Positions 10,421-21,550 are shown, counted from the stretch's first letter. The stretch is DNA of 64,000 bases from Gamarada debralockiae (GCA_002803225.1 NXFV01002039.1:99146-163145), one strand, 5' to 3'. Notes: generated by a model not told the origin, from the sequence alone. Program-made: numbers and translations.

Positions 10421-12331
10421 CAGTCAAACCTGTCTATAAGGATCCTGTAGATAAGGATACCTGACTATAAAGCGGGCTGATTTTTGCCCGGGCGGTAAGG
10501 ATAACCCTGTATAAGGATATCCTTACGAATCAAGGCTCCCAAACCTTGATTTCCTACCTTAATAAACCTTTAAAATCCTTATTATTTTATCTGCCACCTT
10601 GAATATGGACGACAAAAAGCGTCGCAGAGCTCTTACTAATGCTGATCGTCTGTTAATTCGAAAGCGCAATCAAACACACCCTCCTGCGCACCAAAAAGAC
10701 CTTACTGAATTGTTCAAGAAGGAGACTGGTCATGAGCTTACACAAGACATAATATCAAGGGTTCTTAGTAAGACCTATAATCATCTCGACTCTCTTGACA
10801 GCAAGAAAGACAAGAAGCTCTTGCAGAGTAGTAGAGAGTCTGCAGGAGACTGGCCAGATCTCGAGGCTGCATTGTTTGAATGGCAGTAGCGCATACAGGA
10901 AACTGATGCTGTCATCACAGGAGATATTCTCAAAATCCAAGCCTCAAAGATATAGGCGAAGCTACTACAATACGAGCATCTCAAAGAGCCAAAGTAGTCG
11001 AATGGATAGCTGCAAGGCTTTAAGGGGAGGTTTAAGATCAAGGAGTACATACCTCATAGCGAAGCAGGATCTGCCACAATCGATGACCCCGATAATATCA
11101 AGCAAATGGACAATTTGCGCGAGCTAGCCATACTTACGCGCCCGAAGATATACTTAATATAGATATATCAGGCTTGTTTTGGAAGATGTCTCCTGACCGC
11201 TCTCTTGCAACTAAAGCGTCTAGTGGAGGAAAGAAAAGCAAGGACCGAATCACTATTGCTTTGACTAGTAATATGACTAGTACAGATGATATTGAGCTAT
11301 GGATTGTTAGTAAATCGAAGAACCCTTAGTACCTTAAGAATATCAATCGAACACTTCTCTGAATCAAGTACTAGTACGATAAATCGAAGTAGATAACAGG
11401 TATAATTTGCGAGGAATATCTACAATAGTTGAACAATAAGATGCGAGGTCAAAGAAGGAAGGTTTCGCTGTTGATAGACAACTTCTCTGGCCATGAGCTT
11501 AGTATACGATTAGTTGGAGGATTAGAAGGTCTTTCATATATACGATGCGCTTGGCTCCCTGCGAATACTACGTCTTTCTGGTAACTAATAGACCAAGGAA
11601 TTATCACAAGCTTCAAGTGCAAATATCATCGGAAATGGATTGATTATATACTATATTAGTATAAGGCAAAAAAGAACCTACACAAGACTATTAACCTTCT
11701 TAAAGCTATACAATAGATGCGTACAGCCTAGAGCGAGGTATTAGAAACAACGATACAATAGTGCTGGTAGAAGTCGACAGTGATCAAGCAAGGCGATGAT
11801 ACTATTGAAGTAGAGATTTTTAATGAAGTACTTGCTGATCAAGCTGATTTGCAAGAGCAAATAGCAGCCCTTCTTGATATAAACACCCTCTCTCAATTAA
11901 TGACTTTATTGAATCTGATTGTGAGCTGATTAATAATCAAGATAGAGATATATTTGTCTCAATAGTAGAGCGATATAGTGCAAATAAGGAAGGGGAAGAG
12001 GATACAGAAGATGAGAGTGATATTGAGGAATCAAAGATCTCTACAGTTGAAGCTTTAAAGCACTTAGAGGCAGTGAGATTATGGGAGTTACAACAAGAGA
12101 ATGGGACTACTAGTGGTATACAAGCTCTTGATGCAATATTCAGGAGAATGAAGCTCAAGAAGGTAGAAACAACGACTTAGACTACACTAGATGGGTTCTT
12201 TAGGCCAGTAGACTAGTCTAGAATAGATAATCTATATGCGATTCTGAGGTCACGGGACCTTCATATAAGGATACCCCTATATAAGGATAGTTTTCCCGTT
12301 CCGGAGGTATCCTTATAGAGAGGTTTGACTG
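10421..12331 (+). mobile_element. Fot1/pogo-type DNA transposon, 1,911 bp, with TIRs and TA duplication
   Basis: Left terminus CAGTCAAACCTGTCTATAAG and right terminus, on the opposite strand, CAGTCAAACCTCTCTATAAG form near-perfect terminal inverted repeats. TA dinucleotides at 10419-10420 and 12332-12333 are the target-site duplication expected for Tc1/mariner-superfamily insertion. Further TATAAGGATA words repeat inside both ends. The interior holds a decayed transposase reading left to right. The copy lies between the promoter side of the intact HET gene and a gene-poor stretch. Confidence 0.9.
10605..12216 (+). pseudogene. Fot1/pogo-type transposase, RIP-like decay
   Basis: ATG at 10605 (MDDKKRRRALTNADRLL) starts a CENP-B/pogo helix-turn-helix region open to a TAG at 10887-10889, where CAG appears changed to TAG. 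The DDE_1 core follows in another frame: GLFWKMSPDRSLAT near 11.17 kb, then VSLLIDNFSGHE near 11.47 kb and LPANTTSFW*LIDQGIITSFK near 11.57 kb. Several TAG/TGA codons sit where the family has Trp or Gln. The C-terminal tail (RRMKLKKVETTT..TLDGFF) is recognisable near 12.15 kb. The enzyme would cut and paste the element at TA sites; this copy cannot encode it. One frame change between the two halves may be an indel or an unrecognised intron. Confidence 0.85.
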
Positions 12332-13643
12332 TAGAGCGTCAGGAATTGAAACAAGCATGCCTGTCTGGTGATCTGGGTGCATGATTAGTAATATAGTATC
12401 AACAACCACCAGTCATTGCGGGGTTGGTGGTTGGTATTGCTGCCCAAATGTGGAAAGGTAACAACTGCTCCAAGATACGAGATACGACTGGGGAGCTGGA
12501 CGCAAGGACCTAACCGAACTCTCAAGCTTGGTCTCCAAACCTTTATATTGCTCGAGCGAAGCGACAGAAAATCCACGGAGGAGAGAAGCTTCGGTCTCGG
12601 TGATATGTTTATCCAAATCAAGGAGCTAATCCTCTAATAACGACGTCGGCCGTTCTTTTACGATGCGGGGCGCAGCTGCGGCGTCGTAAGAGAGCCGGAA
12701 CGGCGATAGAAGCCTCCTAGAAGACTTCAAGTGTGGATAGAAGGCTTTAAGCGTGATAGAAACTCAAGTGCGATTAACTATTTAAGCAGGATTCAAAAAT
12801 GACCTCGGAAATCCCGGTCGGAGCCAAAATAGGACCCGCATAGAGACAAGGCGAGGAAAGTGTGACTGTGCCTTAAGGGAACCAAAACGAGTCCCTCCGG
12901 GCGCTCCGAATGCTAAAATAGCTCTTTAACGCATGCTCAGGATTACTTAGCCTGTGCTTAGGCCGCCGCTCAGGAATGCTCACCCAACGGCTCAGGCTTC
13001 GGCTCAGGTCGGATCATGCATGATCACCCTATTTTCGCTCATTCATTGTTAGCTCTCCTTTTTTCACCTCCCTAGCGGTCCGATAAAGCGAGAGCTCTAT
13101 CTCAAGGGCCAATTTTTTACCACCCAATTAATTATATATATTTGCAACTCATCTTCGTCACCCTATAAAAATTGAGTGAGCTCTTCATTCGTTAACAGAA
13201 CCCAGAGAGTATCCAAGGCAAGCCGTTAATCAATATTGCTATGGTCTCAATATCCTTAACTCTATGTGACGTCTGGTACTGAGGGTAGGGCTAATAGCCT
13301 ATGCCCTGGCCAGGAGGAGGAGGAGGCATAGTAGGAGACCTAGGATCCTAAGGTTGCAGCGCAACGTACTACAATTTAATACTGTGATGGAGCGAGCTCA
13401 TTTATTATCCCCCGAAACTATTGTGCCGGCCCCCGCAGCCTATAGGGTCTAGTTTAGTGTTCTCTAGTATTATGAAACTCCTGTTTTGGGCGTAAATTGG
13501 TTAATTGATTGTTTAAATTTCGGGATATGATCTTCCTCCCACTGAAAGCTGTGGTTTAAGGCCGAAACTTGATGCTTGAGGTGGCAGCTCGGAATACCTT
13601 CACCTCTGTTTCGGCCTAAGGACGCTAGAATTCAACATCTTAC
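12332..13643. other. Gene-free stretch with GCTCAGG words and a GATCATGCATGATC palindrome
   Basis: No supported gene. 12935-13015 contains about five GCTCAGG-type words in imperfect array, ending in the palindrome GATCATGCATGATC at about 13014. A purine-rich GGAGGAGGAGGAGG run lies near 13.31 kb. Otherwise unremarkable. Confidence 0.5.
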
Positions 13644-14117
13644 GTGTGCCTGTTTCGACAAATGACGCTCTCAACATATCATCGACTCGTCCCGTATCTG
13701 CTTTTCCTGGGAATCCATTTCACTATGACGGACATTCGCCTTGAGGCGCAAATTTGCAACTTACAAGGGCAGCTTAGTGCTGCTCATGCTAAGATTTCCC
13801 TCTTGGAGGCAGAGCACAGGACTGCACAAACGCCCCTGAGAGCAATTTCTGGAAACGAGATGCTTCGTTTCTTGAAACTATCGGCCCGAGAAAGAGTATC
13901 AACGAATGAATTCAAGCATTTTAGCAATTTCCTAGAGATGCTTGAGACATATAGGGTGGTCAGCAACCTAGATCTTCAAACATCTGTCTCGAAACTACTG
14001 GACGATTTCTATACTGCTGAGACTATAATATCTCAAAGACCACGTGCAGGTCTCTTCACCTGGAGAGGCTCCTTTTGCTACTATTGGCCTTTTTATGCAC
14101 TGCCCAAGTCAAAATAG
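13644..14117 (+). CDS. Hypothetical protein with N-terminal coiled coil
   Basis: Open frame of 157 codons; the ATG at 13725 (MTDIRLEAQICNLQGQL) is a more likely start than 13644 because the coiled-coil heptads begin there. About 60 residues of leucine/alanine heptad pattern are followed by a helical stretch (LKLSARERVSTNEFKHF). No domain recognised. The last 25 residues change character after a CACGTGCAG that could be a splice acceptor, so the 3' end is unsure. It may be a fragment of a longer gene. I infer coding from composition only. Confidence 0.4.
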   Translation: MCLFRQMTLSTYHRLVPYLLFLGIHFTMTDIRLEAQICNLQGQLSAAHAKISLLEAEHRTAQTPLRAISGNEMLRFLKLSARERVSTNEFKHFSNFLEMLETYRVVSNLDLQTSVSKLLDDFYTAETIISQRPRAGLFTWRGSFCYYWPFYALPKSK

Positions 14118-15631
14118 GAGTTGCTAATCCTTCTTTGACCGCCAAAATCCCCCTGTCCGGCTGCTGATGGATAAAGGTTTTTACGCAGTAAGCACATATG
14201 GATTTGACTGGCACTGGCGCGCCGAAGTCCATCAGAAGCATCGAAAGTGTCCAATTAAGGAATACTCTACCGACCTGAAACTGCATCACGAGGCTATGAC
14301 GCGGACTATACTTAATTTACTACCTTTACACTTATTAATTGTAACTGGATCCTGCCCGCGAAATAATTACCTTTCTACTCTTTCTGCCAGTGCCCCTCAC
14401 ATCGAGGTCCTATTGCAGAAGGAGTAGTTGCTACTTTTGCCTTGGATTTCAGCTTGAGAGGAGTCAAACGTATAACATGTCACATCCCGCATTCGGAATC
14501 ATTGTTATGTCAGCTATTGAAACAATGCTTTAGAGTCCAGCCGGGAGCGAGGATCGTACTCATTGACGCGACGCTTCTTGGCTGGCGGCTGAGATGTAGA
14601 GGACATGATTGTTTGACTCTGCTGGGATTTTCTTGGAGGTGATATGATGGAGGTTTCGTTCGGAAGGGGAAGCCGAGCTGTGGAAAGTCATGGAAAGTGA
14701 TGTAAAGTGAACGCGATCTTCCTGAAAACTGATCAGCTACTGTGCAGTGATATGCAGGCATGGAGAGATTCCTTACTTGGTAGATCGTGAAGAGCCAGGC
14801 GTCTGGTTGACGTTCTCAGAATCTTCGACGTGTTTGTTGAGGTTGTTGGATACGGATGTTTTGAGAAAGAGTGAGTGCGATCAAGAGGATGTCGAAGATT
14901 GGCTCGCTTGTTAGCGCAGGCATGGAAAAGGGGTTGAGTGCAAATGAGGAAGGAGCTTGATAGATTGTTCACAGCCAACTTTTTGTGTCTAGTTTGATTG
15001 AATTAATTTTTTTGGCAGCACATACGCTGGGAAGGGTTGGGTCTACCAAAGGTTTCATGACTTTGCATGGGCGACCGGGCTCTGACTAGAGCACTTCGAA
15101 GGCCAAAAGTCCAAGCCATATTTAAACTTTTCCCATGACCGGGACAATTCCCCAAATTCGATCATTGAACCAAAACCAATGAAATATTTTCAATCAAGGG
15201 GGAATAATGTACGTCACCAAACGCTTCGCTGGAAGGATATCTCAAAGCCTTCAGCAGTCAGAGCGATTCAGCTCGGAACTCTTAAGCTTCAATTCCTGGC
15301 GCAACTAGCTAGAAGCAAAAGATCCCTGGTAAAATCCACTATTAGTATTGCTGAATTTGCCAAATCAATTCCCCCAAACGTTTTATCCCAAAGCAGCGAA
15401 CAGCACCGGTTCTGCCTACCACAGCCATCTCAGTATTCCCTTAATTCATGTTAATGTGTTATTGACGCGACGTGCCCTGCCATGCTCTAATCATCCGATT
15501 CGAAGACGAATTCGAATTCGTATTTGTTGTGCTATCGACAGGTTGGAAAGTCACATTCGGTGAAACCAACCCCACTCAAGTGGTTTCTGATTGCAGCTTT
15601 CCAATCCTTCTTATAGAGGTCGTGTTTCAAG
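14118..15631. other. Gene-free stretch
   Basis: Only short frames under 90 codons on both strands, several lacking an ATG, and no domain recognised. Sequence composition is normal rather than AT-rich. It may hold decayed coding sequence. Confidence 0.45.
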
Positions 15632-16279
15632 TTAAGAATCCTCCAAAATCGTCCCAAGATTGAACTTTCTCCTCTCGTATATTGGCGTGGAAGAAATAGC
15701 GGCTACATTGGCGGCCCAGATTCTTAGCATAGAGGTTTCCTGGGTGTTTTGGCAGACGTATGCCAACTCATCCTCGTCGAGAGTCCAGTTCGTAGTCTTG
15801 AAACAGCTTTGGAGTACCTCTACACACTTCCCTTCTAAGTCTACCATACAGTACTTGTCGGCAAGAACCCAGACAGCACATAGTGGAAGGATATGGCCCT
15901 CATCATCCCTAGTGTTTGCCATCTTGCACTCCAACCTCTTGCCTGCTACCTTTTGACCGTAAACCCAGTTGACCAGCTCTGCGAAGGGTATATGGTCGTC
16001 TCCTGGCTGCTTGATTTGCTTCTCCCGGCCCTCCTTGAAGCCACCCTTGAAGACAGCCCTAAAGTAGTCGACGCGGTCACACAGAAGCTCCTCTGTAAGA
16101 AGAAGGGCTTGCGATTTTGTCCTATGTAGAGCGTAACCATGTTAGGAGAGTTAAGATAGCTAGCAGAGATATATTAACATTGTCGACTCGCTGTATGTTT
16201 CATTTCAGGAGTTGACTTACTCGCTGAGCGGCTTTTTGACCTCCACGGACATGTCGGTTGGCGTCGCAGAAGAGGCCAT
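15632..16279 (-). pseudogene. BTB/POZ domain protein with a single frameshift
   Basis: Exon 1 16279-16221 (MASSATPTDMSVEVKKPLS), intron 16220-16160 (GTAAGT donor, CTAG acceptor, 61 nt), exon 2 from 16159. The BTB strand YLNSPNMVTLYIGQNRKPF is followed, after a one-base deficit near 16090-16095, by ELLCDRVDYFRAVFKGGFKEG in the next frame. That frame then stays open to the TAA at 15632, through VWVLADKYCMVDLEGKCVEV and a C-terminal WAANVAAISSTPIYERR. Apart from this one base the gene looks healthy, so an assembly error or a very recent mutation is possible. It belongs to the same family as the BTB remnants at 0.5-1.1 and 17.0-17.4 kb. Function would be protein-protein interaction, partner unknown. 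Confidence 0.75.
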
Positions 16280-17016
16280 GACGGCGATGAAAAAAGGACT
16301 TGTACGGAATTCGATGATATTGTAAGGAGAAAGTTGCCAGGGTGGCTTGTATCTCGACTTATCGATTTGGCGAAGTGAGAAGATTGGTTTTCAATTTCGA
16401 GGGATCTAAATAGGAAGATTAGTACCTGACCAATGGCTGTAATGAGAATACTTTCTCTTATCTGGATGCAACTAGTAAAATTCAAGGTTTAGAGGCTCGC
16501 GAAAATCGACCTTGCGCGTTGTTTGCAGAAAAAGCTTGAAGTAGTTGAGCATAAAGTGACGTGGAAGACACCGTTGCTGTGGGAGCTATAATATCTCGGT
16601 TTGTTCCAAGCAATAAGTGCATTTTCTTAGTTTTTCTTATTCACATGAATTTTCTTCGACGATGAGGGAAGAGACTGAGGGAAGAAAACGGATAGTTCTG
16701 GACTGACTAGACGGAGTGGATAAAAGAGCAATTCAGTCAAACTTATACCCCTGTTCCCTTAGCCACTGCAGCTGTTTTATTGTGTGGAATTTTGACATGC
16801 TGAAGTTTGGACCGAGTTTGGCCAAGCAGTCACTTTCACTTTCACATTCATTGTTAAGGCGTCCTTCCGAGAACGGCCCTCAATAGTATGCAGTATCATT
16901 GAAGAGCGAGTAGAAGTGTTCCGTTCTCGAATGTCGAGAGTTGAGAGCTATTCCTTCAAAGTACCGAAGCAGCAAGCAATGGAGGTTCTCCAAAGGAAGG
17001 CCGCCTGCATCATTCT
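16280..17016. other. Gene-free stretch
   Basis: Upstream region of the frameshifted BTB gene. No domain or convincing coding frame on either strand. Confidence 0.45.
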
Positions 17017-17390
17017 TCATCCCTGGCTTTGGTGAACTGTGCACCACTCTTTGAAGACACAAGCGTCCGCGCTCAAAGCAATATGAGCCCTGATTGACCC
17101 CATAACGTCCTTGAAAAATGCCAGTTCGCAGCCACTAAGGAATTCTCAGTGTACCATTTTGAAGTTAGGCTGAAAGAAGTACTCCATCATAGACCTTACC
17201 ACTGCAGATCGCACGTCGAAGACTCGAGGGTGTTTTGGTACACGTACGCAACCCACTCTATTTCCGGAAGCCACTTTCCATCGTCCATGCAGTATGCGAA
17301 CTGCTCGGCGCATCTAATAGACAGATCCTCGATTCCGAGTTTATCCGCAAGTACTCACGACTTAGCCCAATGCAAAATGTGCTCCTCTAT
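17017..17390 (-). pseudogene. BTB protein C-terminal remnant
   Basis: The minus strand gives HILHWAKS, a TGA where the family has Trp, then VLADKLGIEDLSIRCAEQF, a DDGKWLPEIEWVAYVYQNT helix pair and, after a further stop, MMEYFFQPNFK. A later piece in another frame ends CELAFFKDVMGSIRAH. These match the second half of fungal BTB proteins (compare LADKFGAEF at 0.78 kb and LADKYCMVD at 15.9 kb). The N-terminal BTB strands are absent. The TGG-to-TGA change is a G-to-A transition, as RIP on the opposite strand would give, although the shift here could be of any origin. Confidence 0.65.
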
Positions 17391-17492
17391 CCCTTCACAT
17401 TTATACCTCGTAAGGCATGCTTCTACATGCAATGTTTTTATGATATTGACTTATGAAGTTCTATGAAACAGTAATTGTTGTACAGCCAAGTT

Positions 17493-17793
17493 CTAAGCAA
17501 GAGCAATCATGCCACCAGTCTTCTCCTTGATATCTTTAATGAGCTCTTCGGCGGAAGTAATAAATCCGAGGTTACTCAAGGACAGCATTCCGATAACCAT
17601 GCCAACCCATTCCGATAACCACGCCAACTCATTCCGATAACCACGCCAACTCATTCCGATAACCATGCCAGCCCATTCCGATAACCACGCCAATTCATTC
17701 CGATAACCACGCCAACCCATTCCGATAACCATGCCAACCCATTCCTTCTTGACGTTGAAGACCATCGCGCCCGAATCATCAGGACCCACTAAG
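17493..17793 (-). pseudogene. Peptidase-like C-terminal fragment expanded by a 22-bp tandem repeat
   Basis: A minus-strand frame overlapping the end of the intact peptidase-like gene reads CNLVGPDDSGAMVFN and then KKEWVGMVIGM. It next runs through seven 22-bp repeats and ends SNLGFITSAEELIKDIKEKTGG before a stop at 17493. DDSGAMVF followed by WVGMVIG is the pattern of a chymotrypsin-fold Ser-nucleophile loop and the strand after it. The stretch therefore looks like the 3' end of a second, otherwise lost peptidase gene fused behind the intact one. No start codon or upstream half is present. It could instead be an alternative last exon, but I see no clear donor for that. Confidence 0.5.
17590..17743. 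repeat. Seven tandem copies of a 22-bp unit
   Basis: Unit CCGATAACCAYGCCAAYYCATT repeated exactly seven times with few substitutions, at 17590, 17612, 17634, 17656, 17678, 17700 and 17722. Because 22 is not a multiple of three, three units make one 66-bp coding period. The minus strand reads all three phases without a stop (GMVIGM, WRGYRNE, LAWLSEW). Confidence 0.95.
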
Positions 17794-19422
17794 TTACATT
17801 TGTTCAGGGGGGATAGTATTGACAAGCGAGAAGCCTCGCTTGATGAGCTCGTCAGCCGCAATCCCCGAGCACCAATCCCTCATCACCCCTTCTTTCGGAG
17901 CGTATCTAAAAAAGCCAAGAACATCTCCGTCCTCAGTCCAAATGGCGCTTCCACACATTCCATCAGGAAGGGCACTTGCTGAGTCTTGTCCCATGTAGAG
18001 CCAGCTTGTAAAGACCCACTGTTGTTCCGGTGAACTATGGTCATCACTAGGGACTCGTTGGAATGAGGTACTCATAAAGCTCCCCTCTAGACAGCCCGTG
18101 TCGGGCGAGTCCAAGAAAACATAGTCCCCAGTTCGGCGATCCTTTATGCTGGCCAGTTTTTTGAGCTGGATGGACTCTGATATGTTGTCGCTCTGGAATG
18201 TAACATTAGAGAACTTTTCCGTGTCTTGTAATTTCACGAGTGCGATGTCCGTATGCGTCACTTCCATGATGAGTTCGCCGATGTGACGGCCACCCGCAGG
18301 TAGTGGGTGGATAACTGTACGTTCGCATTCGTCCGGGAATCCATGGGAAGCGGCGGTCATGAATTCATTATCGGCTCCATCCTTCACTAGCACTCCGGCT
18401 GTCGTTGACAGAAACATGCCAGGCTTGCTTGGCAAGTAGGCCGACGTTACCCTCAGTCCAGGCTGCAAAGTGTTGTACTCGCTGTCATCGGGGTTTCCTG
18501 GCGTTGGGTCTGTGAGACGGCTAGCTCGAGGTATTGAGAGTCTTCCCATCTCATCATCATACAAGTACGTGCATGCGATGTTCGCCGCCTTCTGTGGCAG
18601 CTTGGCGACATCGATATTGCGGTGCTCCAGTACGATGATAACGTAATTACCCCAGTACATGACCTCGGTAATCGAAATCCCCAGGTCCTGAAAATGGTTC
18701 TTGATGATGTCAAAGAGAGGTTCCCAATCTTCCATGTCCCGACCGTTTCTCTCTTCAGCAATAGAGCCATTCTTCCAGTTGGCAGGTGTTCCGAAGGGTC
18801 TGGGCGTGTACTGCGAGCCAACCTCTGGCGCGAAGTAGGGTGGAAGGCCCGCGATTGTTTTTGGCCAAGGCTTTGGCGGCATCTTTTTCTGGAGGAAGTG
18901 TAGAAACATACCATCCATCGATAGACCGTAGTTTTCCGGAAATATACTTGCCAGCATGTCTCTGTTTTCGGGCTTGTAGAAGGCGTCTGGGTCGACTCGA
19001 AGGTCAAATGGCAAAATGATGTGGCGTAGAGGTAGTGACGATTGCTGAGGTTGCGCCGACGAGCCCTGGAAGGGCGGATTTGAGAGAAGGGATAGTCTTG
19101 CATCTAGAAATGTTAATCATTAAATTTATTATTTCTCGATGCAAGGGACTGTTAGATGCTTACCAATTCGAACTTGGGTAGCCAAAGCAGGCCATCCGAG
19201 AGGATTCGGAAACATCGACCGCCGGACGCTATTCTGCGAAGACTTTACGGCGCCAGGAGGAGTGACGACGGCGATTCTCTTCGGGGACGACTCTTCGCTC
19301 AATGGCGTGATTATGCGCTTTTCGTGAGTCATGGGAGGCGGGCCACCTGGTGTCATTGGGGATAGAAGAAACATCTCGGCAGTGGCCGAGTGCTTCGGCA
19401 TAGGTGTAGCTAGAGACGTCAT
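17794..19422 (-). CDS. Chymotrypsin-fold peptidase-like protein, two exons
   Basis: Exon 1 19422-19164 (MTSLATPMPKHS), intron 19163-19104 (GTAAGC donor, TTCTAG acceptor, 60 nt), exon 2 19103-17794; 522 residues. The first 120 residues are Pro/Ser-rich and look disordered. About 300-480 resembles a trypsin-like peptidase: TAGVLV then TAASHGFP (His about 340), HTDIALVKL (Asp about 372) and PDGMCGSAIW (about 467-476). The residue at the nucleophile position would be Cys 470, not Ser (GxCG instead of GDSG). No signal peptide, so cytosolic or nuclear. No family name is recognised with certainty. A fragment with a Ser-type loop lies directly 3'. It is divergently transcribed from the PDDEXK-like gene, 779 bp between start codons. 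Confidence 0.75.
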
Positions 19423-20201
19423 GTCGGGGAGGGTCTAGGCAGCTGATTAGAGGCGCTGAGAGCGATTAACAGGGTCGGTTAGGACGAGGATTTGCGGTTT
19501 GTGACGGAGAGATGTTGATTAAAGGAGAATTTGGTCGAAGATTCTTCAGGGCCTTCCTTATATTCTCGCTAAGCGAGTCTATCGTGTGTGACGCATATCT
19601 TAAGCCGAAGCAAGAGCATTCCTGGGACGACTAAAGGGATGAAGATTGGCTCATTTGAGAATTGTCTGAAAACAGATGGAAAATAGATATTCAATAGTTT
19701 CACTATAACCCCTAATCTAGGGATTGATTTCTGATCCTCCCTTTAGGAAAACGCGGGGCGCACCAATATGCAGCAACTTCTGCATAGATTTTGTGCTACT
19801 TCCATTTCATCAGATATCAGGATGAGGGCAAATACGCCTCCGCGAGCACTTCACACACCACCTGATTACGCTTTCTAGGACGCTTCCCCTTGTTGGCCGA
19901 TGAAAGCCCTCCAGATTTCATTCTGCTGAATTTTGAGGGAAATCCTTCACTTGTTCATATTTTTACATTGACTTGGTTTGCAATGAAAATCTTTTTGCGA
20001 TTTCAAAATAACAAGAGGAAGCCGTGGTGCAACACGGCTTGACGCGCTTCGCGAATCGCACGCGTCGTGGCGTGGCGGCCAACCCCCTCCATACTTTTCT
20101 TGGCATCACAGCACTATCACGATATTGGTATCTCGTTTTCAAGTCGCTGCCCAGCTCAAAGTTGGCAAAGCTGTATCTTGAGCTCAAGCTCTTCGCACAG
20201 C
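19423..20201. promoter_or_regulatory. Divergent intergenic region between the peptidase-like and PDDEXK-like genes
   Basis: 779 bp between the two ATGs; promoters of both genes must lie here. A TTATATTCTCGCTAAGC word near 19.56 kb also occurs near 35.05 kb. No other element is recognised. Confidence 0.4.
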
Positions 20202-21550
20202 ATGGCCGAAATGCCAGCGCTGCCCCCTACCCCTCAAATTACCCCGCCAATCGATGCGCTGGAACCTCCTTTGACTCAACCTGCTCTACAAGCACCTGCT
20301 TTCTCAGAAGGAAACGCCCAAGACGCACATGATGGAAAGGCAACAGGAAACGAGATTCTCGATCGCTTTCTTCAGAATCTCGATATTGCACAGGCCCCGT
20401 TGGCTGCAGGAATTATTGACAGGAAATTGAATTCGGTGGACAACGTGCATGACTTACGATATGCCGTTCCCAAGACCATATTCACTCAGATTGGCAAATC
20501 CAATATGCCTCCATTGCTCCAGGACCTTTACGGAAAGCTTCAGGTAGCTCGCAGCAGTCACATTTTCCCTCGAGAGTCGCAGGTACGTCGCGTTCCTCCT
20601 TTCGTTTCATGATGCTGACTAAACTCCTAGGAACAAGTTGGCCCTTACATTCACTGGGCCGACAAAGGAGACTCCAGATTATTTGGCGAGAGCCAATATA
20701 AAGGCATCGGGATCGAATACCCCATAGAGAAGGTGTGCCAAATCGTCGACGCCTCACAGGACTGCGAGGTCTCCAACAAGTCTGAAGCTGTGTTGAAACA
20801 TGAGGTCGTGCTGCGCGTTCTCAGTAAAGCCATAAAGCTGTCTGGTGTGAGAGACAGCGTGAAGTTAGAGAGTGTGTACGTTATTCTTCATTTTCTGTTT
20901 GATTTTACTTTTCATTGACCTCACATTAGCTCATCCTCTAAAATATCGCCACCAGGCTTGCTTCAAAGTATCAATGCAGCTGAAATACCAAACAAGGTTG
21001 ATTATTGTCTCTACTTGAGCCCCGAACAAAAGTTGGAGGGGAGAATCATGTCATTTCTGGAAGCTTCGGTACCCTTTGGACGAAGTATCAATCAGACCGA
21101 TGAATCTCGTACTCGCCACTACCTACCATTGATCTCGATCAAAGTCGCCAAGAGCCTCTCAACCGAAGAATCGTTGGTACCGTTGGCTACATGGGGATCT
21201 GCAGGCTTGGAGCGGGCGGCCGAGCTATTCGAAAAGCGAGTCAAAGTGGACAATATGATGGCTCAGTTCTTGATATCTGTCAAGGGTCCGAATTGGTATG
21301 TCTTGTTCATGCACCTCGAACATCCTCTAGAGGGAGGATATCCGATAAGAGTAAGTTGTGGACCCCCTATCGCATCATCTTGGACTCCATGCTGAGATCT
21401 CGACAGAAGCTTCTCGGTCAGATTCCTCTCGGCTCGACACTTGACGTGAGAGACTGCTGTGCGGTCATCTCGTCTCTGGTTTGTCTCATCAAGTGGGCGG
21501 AAAAGAAGAGTCGTCAATTTCTCGAAGCAAACTTGCCACCAGCTCTATAA
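20202..21550 (+). CDS. PD-(D/E)XK nuclease-like domain protein, four exons
   Basis: Exons 20202-20582, 20631-20875, 20930-21350 and 21407-21550; introns of 48, 54 and 56 nt with GT-AG ends, all phases fitting; 396 residues. A Pro-rich start (MAEMPALPPTPQITPP) is typical of this fungus-specific family. The core has CEVSNKSEAVLKHEVVLRVL (helix with the usual Glu), NKVDYCLYLSPE (strand with Asp) and then LPLISIKVAKS, where relatives carry an ETKR-type catalytic strand, followed by ATWGSAGLERAAEL. The Lys is present but the Glu of that motif is missing, so nuclease activity is doubtful. Family role is unknown. The family assignment is by pattern and was not searched. Confidence 0.75.
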
